Assembly: GCA_017456945.1 (NCBI GenBank)
Contig: JAFTIK010000042.1
Location: 1-5,674 of the forward strand
Source of the DNA: Clostridia bacterium
Lineage (GTDB): Bacteria; Bacillota_A; Clostridia; Christensenellales; Borkfalkiaceae
DNA length: 5,674 nt
Direction: 5' to 3'
This document shows positions 1 to 5,059 of this stretch, piece after piece. Position 1 is the first letter of the stretch. Every line of letters starts with the position of its first letter. The translations under genes were made by a program, and so were the position numbers. The notes under the pieces are model-generated. The model had not been told where the DNA came from. It worked only from the letters and a program-made list of their open reading frames with translations, and did not search any database.

Positions 1-1
1 A

Positions 2-310
2 AAGGCGGAACTAAATTCTATGATAGATAAACTAGACGAACTTTACGAAAAGGCTATTAGCGCGTTCGACGAAAGAAACGCGGAACTAATTCCCGAAGTA
101 AAGAGCGTGGAAGAAGAAATAGACGAAATCGCCGTAAATTTAGAAAACAAACATATCGAAAGGGTAAAGAAAGGCGCTTGTACCGCCCAACTTGGCTCGG
201 TATATTTGCAAACGGTATCTCACCTTGAAAGAATAGGCGACCACGTTTATAACGTTGGCACGAGTATAAAGAAATACGTTCGCATGGAAAACGCGCAAAA
301 AACCAACTAA
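2..310 (+). CDS. PhoU-like domain, C-terminal end of a probable Na/Pi cotransporter-family protein (5' partial)
   Basis: The reading frame is open to the left edge, so this is the last 102 codons of a longer gene; the ATG at 20 is internal and probably not the start. The peptide is all-helical and highly charged. It carries two acidic ExxxD motifs of the kind that bind metal in PhoU domains: one in VEEEIDEI (about residues 36-43 of the visible part) and one in LERIGDHVYN (about 75-84). PhoU domains occur as stand-alone phosphate-signalling proteins and as the cytoplasmic tail of Na/Pi cotransporter (NptA/YjbB-type) membrane proteins. The stretch HIERVKKGACTAQLGS followed by HLERIGDH resembles the cotransporter tails more than free PhoU, but no membrane segment is visible because the 5' part is missing. 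A strong terminator follows the stop codon, so this gene ends a transcription unit separate from pgk. The domain call is fairly sure; the full-length protein is inferred. Confidence 0.72.
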   Translation, partial: KAELNSMIDKLDELYEKAISAFDERNAELIPEVKSVEEEIDEIAVNLENKHIERVKKGACTAQLGSVYLQTVSHLERIGDHVYNVGTSIKKYVRMENAQKTN

Positions 311-319
311 AAGACAATC

Positions 320-359
320 AAAACCACCGTAAACGATTGACAAACGGTGGTTTTATTTA
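320..359 (+). terminator. Rho-independent terminator after the PhoU-domain gene
   Basis: A perfect 11-bp stem pairs AAAACCACCGT (320-330) with ACGGTGGTTTT (344-354) around a 13-base loop (331-343). The T-rich stretch TTTTATTTAT (351-360) forms the end of the right arm and the tail. It begins 10 bases after the stop codon at 308-310. The loop and right arm also contain the -35 element and spacer of the pgk promoter. Confidence 0.9.
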
Positions 360-365
360 TATAAT
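337..365 (+). promoter_or_regulatory. Perfect-consensus sigma-A promoter for pgk-tpiA
   Basis: TTGACA at 337-342 and TATAAT at 360-365 are separated by exactly 17 bases, matching the housekeeping consensus at all 12 positions. Transcription should start near 371-373, giving an untranslated leader of about 36 bases before the pgk ATG. The -35 hexamer lies in the loop of the preceding terminator, and the spacer is formed by its right arm and T tract. A promoter this strong suits an abundant glycolytic enzyme. No obvious operator palindrome is seen around it. Confidence 0.88.
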
Positions 366-395
366 AAATAGGATACAATGTAAAAAAACTTATTT

Positions 396-400
396 AGGAG
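396..400 (+). promoter_or_regulatory. Ribosome binding site of pgk
   Basis: AGGAG lies 7 bases upstream of the ATG at 408, which is optimal spacing. It fixes the pgk start, and the protein then begins in the usual place about 17 residues before the RVDFNVP motif. Confidence 0.85.
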
Positions 401-407
401 TAAGGTT

Positions 408-1721
408 ATGAATAAAAAATCAATTAAAGACGTACAGGTTAAAGGCAAAAGATGTCTTGTAAGAGTGGACTTTAACGTTCCTATGAAAGACGGTGTTATT
501 ACCGACGAAACGCGTATAAACGGCGCGCTTCCCACCATCAAGTATCTTATGGATAACGGCGCAAAGGTAATTCTTTGTTCACACATGGGCAAACCCCACA
601 ATATTTTCACCGAAGGTTTCTCTTTAACCAAAAAGGAAAAGAAAGCAGTCGAAAAACTTCCCGTAGAAGAACAGGCTGCGGCTAAAGCAGAATACTTAAA
701 GAAAGCCGTTAAGGATAAAGAAAAATTCACCCTTAAACCCGTAGCGGTAAGACTTTCTGAAAAACTCGGCAAAGAAGTAGTATTTGCTGAAGATCTCGTT
801 GGACCTTCTGCTGATGCTGCCGTTGCAGGTCTTAAAGAAGGCGACGTTTGCTTGCTCGAAAACACTCGTTTCGAAGCTGGTGAAGAAAAGAGAGACGAAG
901 CGCTTTGCAAAAAACTCGCTTCTTACTGCGATATTTACGTAAACGACGCTTTCGGTACTGCTCACCGTTCGCACGCAACTACCGCTGCTATCGCTGAATA
1001 CGGTTTCGTTGATACTGCAGTTTGCGGTTTCCTTATCGAAAAAGAACTTTCCGTTATGGCAGATGCTCTTGAAAACCCCGTTAGACCTTTCGTTGCAGTT
1101 TTAGGTGGTGCAAAGGTTGCAGACAAACTTAAAGTTATTTCTAACCTTCTCGAAAAATGTGATACTCTCATTATCGGCGGCGGTATGGCTTATACCTTCC
1201 TTAAAGCAAAGGGGTACGAAGTTGGGACTTCTCTCGTTGATAACGAACAAATAGATTACTGCAAAGATATGATGGCAAAGGCAGAAACTCTCGGCAAGAA
1301 ACTTCTTCTTCCCGTTGACGTTCACGCAACCAAAGAATTCCCCAATCCTATCGACGCAGAAGTTGAAATGACCGCTTACGACATCGAATCTATCCCTGCA
1401 GATATGCAAGGTCTTGATATCGGCGACAAAACTGCTGAACTTTACGCTAACGCAGTTAAGAGTGCAAAAACGGTTATTTGGAACGGACCTATGGGCGTGT
1501 TTGAAAACCCGATTTTCGCAAAGGGCACTATTGCGGTAGCAAAGTCTTTGGCAGAAGCAACGGGCGCAACTACCATTATCGGTGGTGGTGATTCTGCTGC
1601 AGCTGTAACCCAACTCGGCTTTGCAGATAAGATGAGCCATATTTCTACTGGCGGTGGCGCTTCTTTGGAACTTTTCGAAGGCAAAAAACTCCCCGGTATC
1701 GAATGCTTGAACAATAAATAA
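408..1721 (+). CDS. pgk: Phosphoglycerate kinase, with an N-domain insertion
   Basis: Cytoplasmic glycolytic enzyme that transfers the acyl phosphate of 1,3-bisphosphoglycerate to ADP, giving 3-phosphoglycerate and ATP. Visible family motifs are RVDFNVP (residues 18-25; substrate residues D21, N23, then R36), ENTRF (151-155, R154), [13 protein letters not shown] (179-191, R187), [10 protein letters not shown] (231-240), GGGMAYTF (257-264), NGPMGVFE (359-366) and the nucleotide-site GGGDSAAA (392-399) and STGGGASLE (413-421). It has 437 residues, whereas bacterial PGKs usually have about 390-400. The excess is a Lys/Glu/Ala-rich stretch at about 64-108, between HMGKP and the conserved LKPVA. 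The normally conserved substrate-binding HxxR reads H59-M-G-K62, with Lys (AAA) in place of Arg. All other key residues are present, so the enzyme is probably active. It is followed 30 bases later by tpiA with no terminator between, so the two are co-transcribed. Confidence 0.98.
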   Translation: MNKKSIKDVQVKGKRCLVRVDFNVPMKDGVITDETRINGALPTIKYLMDNGAKVILCSHMGKPHNIFTEGFSLTKKEKKAVEKLPVEEQAAAKAEYLKKAVKDKEKFTLKPVAVRLSEKLGKEVVFAEDLVGPSADAAVAGLKEGDVCLLENTRFEAGEEKRDEALCKKLASYCDIYVNDAFGTAHRSHATTAAIAEYGFVDTAVCGFLIEKELSVMADALENPVRPFVAVLGGAKVADKLKVISNLLEKCDTLIIGGGMAYTFLKAKGYEVGTSLVDNEQIDYCKDMMAKAETLGKKLLLPVDVHATKEFPNPIDAEVEMTAYDIESIPADMQGLDIGDKTAELYANAVKSAKTVIWNGPMGVFENPIFAKGTIAVAKSLAEATGATTIIGGGDSAAAVTQLGFADKMSHISTGGGASLELFEGKKLPGIECLNNK

Positions 1722-1735
1722 TTAACGAATAACAT

Positions 1736-1741
1736 AAAGGA
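1736..1741 (+). promoter_or_regulatory. Ribosome binding site of tpiA
   Basis: AAAGGA lies 10 bases before the ATG at 1752, a weaker and more distant site than those of its neighbours. The 30-base pgk-tpiA gap holds no promoter or terminator that I can see. Confidence 0.6.
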
Positions 1742-1751
1742 CGAAAAAATC

Positions 1752-2504
1752 ATGAGAAAACCTATTATTGCTGGCAACTGGAAAATGAATAAAACCGCAA
1801 AAGAAGCGGTAGAACTTATCAACGCGTTAAAACCGCTAGTAGCAAAATCAAAACCCGAAGTGGTAGTTTGCGTTCCTTACACCGATTTATGGGCTGTTAA
1901 AGAAGCCATTGCAGGTAGCAAGATTAAACTTGGCGCAGAAAACGTAGCGTGGGCGGATAACGGCGCTTTCACGGGTGAAATTTCCGCAGATATGTTAAAG
2001 GAAATCGGCGTGGAATACGTAATTATCGGTCACAGCGAACGTCGTCAATACTTCGGCGAAACTGATGAAAGCGTAAATATGCGTTTGAAACAAGCGTTAA
2101 AGAAAGAACTTAAACCCATAGTATGCGTTGGCGAAACTCTCGTTGAAAGAGAAAAGAACAAGACCAAAAAGGTTTTGAAGAAACAAGTTCTTGAAGGATT
2201 TAAGGACGTTACGGCAGAAGACTTCGCTAATATCGTAATCGCTTACGAACCCGTATGGGCAATCGGCACGGGCAAAACTGCAACTGCAGAAGACGCTAAC
2301 AAAACTATCGGTTATATTAGAAGTCTCGTTAAAAAGACTTGGGGCGCAGAAGTTACAAAGGCTCTCCGTATTCAATACGGTGGCAGTATGAAACCAGGCA
2401 ACGCAAAAGAACTTATGGCAGAACGCAATATAGACGGCGGACTTATCGGTGGCGCAGCGCTTAAAGCCGAAGATTTCGCAGGTATAGTAAACTATAAAGG
2501 TTAA
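1752..2504 (+). CDS. tpiA: Triosephosphate isomerase
   Basis: Interconverts dihydroxyacetone phosphate and glyceraldehyde 3-phosphate in the cytoplasm. The 250-residue length is typical of the family and the (beta/alpha)8 barrel appears complete. Signature residues are all present: GNWKMN (8-13, with N9 and catalytic K11), the electrophile H94 in IIGHSERR (91-98), the catalytic base E166 in AYEPVWAIGTGKTAT (164-178, including the mobile lid loop), and the phosphate-binding YGGSMKPGN (209-217) and DGGLIGGAAL (228-237). The start is supported because the protein begins MRKPIIAGNWKMN, as family members do. It lies 30 bases downstream of pgk and is probably transcribed from the pgk promoter. A hairpin terminator starts 5 bases after its stop codon, so pgk-tpiA can behave as a two-gene unit. 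Confidence 0.98.
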   Translation: MRKPIIAGNWKMNKTAKEAVELINALKPLVAKSKPEVVVCVPYTDLWAVKEAIAGSKIKLGAENVAWADNGAFTGEISADMLKEIGVEYVIIGHSERRQYFGETDESVNMRLKQALKKELKPIVCVGETLVEREKNKTKKVLKKQVLEGFKDVTAEDFANIVIAYEPVWAIGTGKTATAEDANKTIGYIRSLVKKTWGAEVTKALRIQYGGSMKPGNAKELMAERNIDGGLIGGAALKAEDFAGIVNYKG

Positions 2505-2508
2505 TAAC

Positions 2509-2550
2509 GGCAAAGGCACAAAAATCGTTTGTGCCTTGCCTTTTTATTTT
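2509..2550 (+). terminator. Rho-independent terminator between tpiA and gpmI
   Basis: The left arm GGCAAAGGCACAAA (2509-2522) pairs with the right arm TTTGTGCCTTGCC (2528-2540) around a 5-base loop. The stem is 13 bp with one bulged A on the left side, followed by TTTTTATTTT (2541-2550). It starts 5 bases after the tpiA stop and ends 16 bases before the gpmI ATG. It may be only partly efficient, since I see no separate promoter downstream of it. Confidence 0.9.
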
Positions 2551-2554
2551 GGAT

Positions 2555-2560
2555 AAAGGA
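2555..2560 (+). promoter_or_regulatory. Ribosome binding site that fixes the gpmI start
   Basis: AAAGGA lies 6 bases before the ATG at 2567. It favours this ATG over the in-frame GTG at 2531, which would lie inside the right arm of the terminator hairpin and has no Shine-Dalgarno sequence. Confidence 0.75.
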
Positions 2561-2566
2561 TTTAAT

Positions 2567-4108
2567 ATGAAAGCAAGACCTAATTGTATAATAATTTTAG
2601 ACGGTTACGGCGTTAATTGCGAATCTAAAGGCAACGCAATCAAATGCGCTAACAGTAAGAACGTAGATATTCTTATGGATAAATATCCTTCTACGCTTAT
2701 CGGCGCAAGCGGTATGGACGTAGGGCTACCCGAAGGGCAGATGGGTAACAGCGAAGTTGGGCATCTAAATATCGGCGCAGGCAGAATAGTTTATCAAGAA
2801 TTAACTAGAATAACCAAGTCTATTAAAGACGGCGACTTCTTTAGCAACGAAGAATTCCTTTACGCTATAGAAAACGCTAAAAAGAACGGGAAAAAACTTC
2901 ATCTTTACGGGCTTTTGTCCGACGGTGGAGTTCATAGCCATATAACCCACTTGTTCGCTCTTATCAAACTTGCAAAAATGCAAGGGCTTGACGACGTGTT
3001 CGTTCATTGTTTCCTTGATGGGAGAGACGTTTCACCTACTAGTGGCGCAGATTTTATCGCAGATCTTAAGAAAGAGATGAAAGAACTTGATTTCGGCTCA
3101 ATCGCATCCGTTGGCGGTAGATATTACGTTATGGATAGAGATAACCGTTGGGAAAGAGTGGAAAAGGCTTACGATATGATGACTTCGGCTATAGGCGAAA
3201 CTACCGAAGATCCCGAACAGTACGTAAGAAATTCTTACGAAAAGGGCACTACCGACGAATTCGTTATTCCCGCTCACGTTTATAAAGATGGAAAGCCCGT
3301 AGGTTTGATCGAAGAAGGGGATAGCGTAATATTCTTCAACTTCCGCCCTGATAGAGCCCGTCAAATTACTCGCGCAATGAGTGAAAAGCAGTTCGACGGT
3401 TTTGAAAGAAAAACGGGTTTCTTAAACCCTGCTTACGTATGCTTTACGAGATACGACGCAAGTTTTACCAACGTAAGAATAGCGTTTAAGCCACAAGTTT
3501 TAACTAACACTTTGGGGGAATATCTTTCTTCTTTAGGGCTCAACCAGTTAAGAATTGCAGAAACGGAAAAATACGCGCACGTAACCTTCTTCTTTAACGG
3601 TGGTGTAGAAAAGGCTAACGATAAAGAAGATAGGGAACTTATCGCGTCGCCAAAGGTTGCAACTTACGACTTAAAGCCGGAAATGAGCGCTTTAGAAGTA
3701 ACTGAAAAAGTGCTTGAAAAACTCGATAGTGACAAGTATGACGTCGTTATCTTAAACTACGCTAACTGCGACATGGTCGGACATACGGGTGTTTTCGACG
3801 CGGCTGTTAAGGCTGTTAAAACCGTTGACGACTGTTTGGGTAAAGTGGTTGATAAAATTCTTGCAATGGGTGGTAACGCTATTATTACGGCAGACCACGG
3901 CAACGCAGACAAGATGCTCGACGTTGACGGTTCGCCTTTTACCGCGCACACAACCAACAAAGTTCCTTTAATCGTCGTTGGTAAAGAGTTTGAAGGTAAG
4001 AAACTTCGTGAAGGTGGAATTTTAGCAGATATTGCGCCAACCCTTTTAGATATGATGGGTGAAAAAGTTCCCAAAGAAATGACTGGTAAAACTTTACTTA
4101 TCCGTTAA
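2567..4108 (+). CDS. gpmI: 2,3-bisphosphoglycerate-independent phosphoglycerate mutase
   Basis: Cofactor-independent, Mn-dependent mutase of the alkaline phosphatase superfamily. It interconverts 3- and 2-phosphoglycerate in glycolysis. From the ATG at 2567 the protein has 513 residues, normal for GpmI. The metal and phosphate-transfer residues are visible: D12 in LDGYG, the phosphoserine S62 in GNSEVGHLNIG (60-70), H123 in SDGGVHSH (118-125), D151/R153/D154 in FLDGRD, R185 and R191, RPDRARQ (260-266), K335 in ETEKYAHVTFFFNGG (332-346), D402 and H406 in CDMVGHTG, D443/H444 in TADHGNAD, and H461 in TAHTT. An upstream in-frame GTG at 2531 would add 12 residues, but it lies inside the tpiA terminator stem, so I reject it. 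A terminator stands just before the gene, so its transcription probably relies on read-through from pgk-tpiA or on a promoter I cannot recognise. The enzyme follows PGK in the pathway. Confidence 0.98.
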   Translation: MKARPNCIIILDGYGVNCESKGNAIKCANSKNVDILMDKYPSTLIGASGMDVGLPEGQMGNSEVGHLNIGAGRIVYQELTRITKSIKDGDFFSNEEFLYAIENAKKNGKKLHLYGLLSDGGVHSHITHLFALIKLAKMQGLDDVFVHCFLDGRDVSPTSGADFIADLKKEMKELDFGSIASVGGRYYVMDRDNRWERVEKAYDMMTSAIGETTEDPEQYVRNSYEKGTTDEFVIPAHVYKDGKPVGLIEEGDSVIFFNFRPDRARQITRAMSEKQFDGFERKTGFLNPAYVCFTRYDASFTNVRIAFKPQVLTNTLGEYLSSLGLNQLRIAETEKYAHVTFFFNGGVEKANDKEDRELIASPKVATYDLKPEMSALEVTEKVLEKLDSDKYDVVILNYANCDMVGHTGVFDAAVKAVKTVDDCLGKVVDKILAMGGNAIITADHGNADKMLDVDGSPFTAHTTNKVPLIVVGKEFEGKKLREGGILADIAPTLLDMMGEKVPKEMTGKTLLIR

Positions 4109-4130
4109 GGATAAAAAATACTTTTACGGA

Positions 4131-4159
4131 TTGAAAAAACAAAAAAAGTATGTTAAAAT
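4131..4159 (+). promoter_or_regulatory. Extended -10 promoter for the nfnAB operon
   Basis: TTGAAA (4131-4136) and TAAAAT (4154-4159) are 17 bases apart, and TGT at 4151-4153 gives an extended -10 (TGnTAAAAT). Predicted transcription starts near 4166, leaving a leader of about 49 A-rich bases. The whole gap from 4109 to 4214 is otherwise non-coding. The region is very A-rich, so chance -10 matches are easy; the combination of -35, spacing and TG is what supports the call. Confidence 0.72.
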
Positions 4160-4204
4160 AAAAAAGATATTATAAACGGTCAATTATTTTACCGTAGGAA
4201 AAAA

Positions 4205-4210
4205 AGGAGA
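4205..4210 (+). promoter_or_regulatory. Ribosome binding site of nfnA
   Basis: AGGAGA, preceded by an A tract, ends 4 bases before the ATG at 4215. It is a good match to the anti-Shine-Dalgarno sequence and supports this start. Confidence 0.8.
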
Positions 4211-4214
4211 GATT

Positions 4215-5057
4215 ATGTTCAAAATCGTTGACAAAAAAGTACTTAATCCAACCGTAACCAGAATAGACGTGTACGCGCCTTTCGTTGCAAAGAAAGCGCA
4301 AGCAGGTCAATTCGTTATCGTAAGGGCAACTGAAGATGGGGAAAGAATTCCTTTAACCGTAGCAGATTACGATAGAGAAAAGGGTACTGTAGCCGTAATA
4401 TTCCAAATAGTCGGCGCAACAACTTACACGCTTAACCAACTTGAAGTGGGCGATTACGTTGCAGACTTCGTTGGACCTTTGGGTAATGCAACGCATACCG
4501 AAGGCTTAAAGAAAGTTGCAGTAGTAGGTGGTGGCGTAGGTTGCGCTATTGCGTATCCCGTAGCAAAGAAACTTCACGAACAGGGCTGCGAAGTGCACTC
4601 TATCGTAGGTTTCAGATGCAAAGACTTGGTTATTTTAGAAGACGAGTTCAAGGCTGTATCCGATAAATACGTTCTTATGAGTGACGACGGTACTGCCGGC
4701 ACGAAAGGTCTTGTAACCGACGCTCTTAAAAACCTTATCGAAAGTGGTGAACAGTATGATGAAGTTATTGCTATCGGACCTGTTATTATGATGAAATTCG
4801 TTTGCCGTCTTACCAAGGAATACGGCGTAAAAACTATCGTAAGTATGAACCCCGTTATGATCGATGGTACGGGTATGTGTGGTGGTTGTCGTCTTACCGT
4901 TGGTGGCGAAACCAAGTTCGCTTGTGTTGACGGTCCGGAATTCGACGGGCATCTCGTTGACTTCGACGAAGCAATGAAACGTGGCGCAAGTTATAAAGAA
5001 TGGGAAAGACACAAATACGAAGAAACTTGTAACCTTTTCAAAAAGGAGGTAAAATAA
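4215..5057 (+). CDS. nfnA: NADH-dependent ferredoxin:NADP+ oxidoreductase, small subunit (FAD/[2Fe-2S])
   Basis: Small subunit of the cytoplasmic electron-bifurcating Nfn transhydrogenase, which couples NADH, NADPH and reduced ferredoxin. The 280 residues match the family's usual size. Domains in order: an FAD-binding ferredoxin-reductase-type barrel with the flavin motif R44-I-P-L-T48, a nucleotide-binding domain with VAVVGGGVGCAIAYPVAKK (101-119) and IAIGPVIMMK (185-194), and a C-terminal [2Fe-2S] segment MIDGTGMCGGCR (215-226) plus FACVDGPEF. The cluster ligands read D217, C222, C225 and C237. Asp stands where the related dihydroorotate dehydrogenase subunit PyrK has its first Cys, which is the arrangement known for Nfn small subunits. 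Databases often call such proteins sulfide dehydrogenase or dihydroorotate dehydrogenase-like. The nfnB gene starts 2 bases after the stop, confirming the pairing. I infer bifurcating activity from the family and pairing, not from this sequence alone. Confidence 0.92.
   Translation: MFKIVDKKVLNPTVTRIDVYAPFVAKKAQAGQFVIVRATEDGERIPLTVADYDREKGTVAVIFQIVGATTYTLNQLEVGDYVADFVGPLGNATHTEGLKKVAVVGGGVGCAIAYPVAKKLHEQGCEVHSIVGFRCKDLVILEDEFKAVSDKYVLMSDDGTAGTKGLVTDALKNLIESGEQYDEVIAIGPVIMMKFVCRLTKEYGVKTIVSMNPVMIDGTGMCGGCRLTVGGETKFACVDGPEFDGHLVDFDEAMKRGASYKEWERHKYEETCNLFKKEVK
5043..5050 (+). promoter_or_regulatory. Ribosome binding site of nfnB, inside the nfnA 3' end
   Basis: AAGGAGGT matches the full anti-Shine-Dalgarno core and overlaps the last codons of nfnA (encoding KEV). 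It lies 9 bases before the ATG at 5060. The overlap suggests translational coupling that keeps the two subunits in balance. A second in-frame ATG at 5069 is 18 bases away and less likely. Confidence 0.88.
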
Positions 5058-5059
5058 TC

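Noticed and set aside
366..407. Regulatory RNA or operator in the pgk leader
   Set aside because: The leader of about 36 bases has no stable stem or palindrome beyond the ribosome binding site.
353..910. 185-residue reverse-strand open frame opposite pgk
   Set aside because: It is the antisense shadow of a clearly real pgk, has no ribosome binding site or recognisable domain, and is Ser/Phe-rich as such shadows are. The other long reverse frames (1101-1640, 1442-1822, 2097-2519, 3757-4074, 4574-4915, 4635-5012, 5348-5641) fail for the same reasons.
4118..4151. Possible terminator after gpmI: ATACTTTT (4118-4125) pairing with AAAAGTAT (4144-4151)
   Set aside because: The 8-bp stem has a single G-C pair and an 18-base loop and is followed by TTAAAAT with no T tract, so it is unlikely to terminate. 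It also overlaps the nfnA promoter.
4131..4175. Rex-type redox operator near the nfnA promoter
   Set aside because: A single TGTTAA half-site-like string occurs, but there is no matching inverted half at the right spacing, so it does not resemble the Rex palindrome.
4160..4214. Riboswitch or structured leader upstream of nfnA
   Set aside because: The leader of about 50 bases is too short and too A-rich for a known riboswitch class; only a weak 5-bp hairpin is present.
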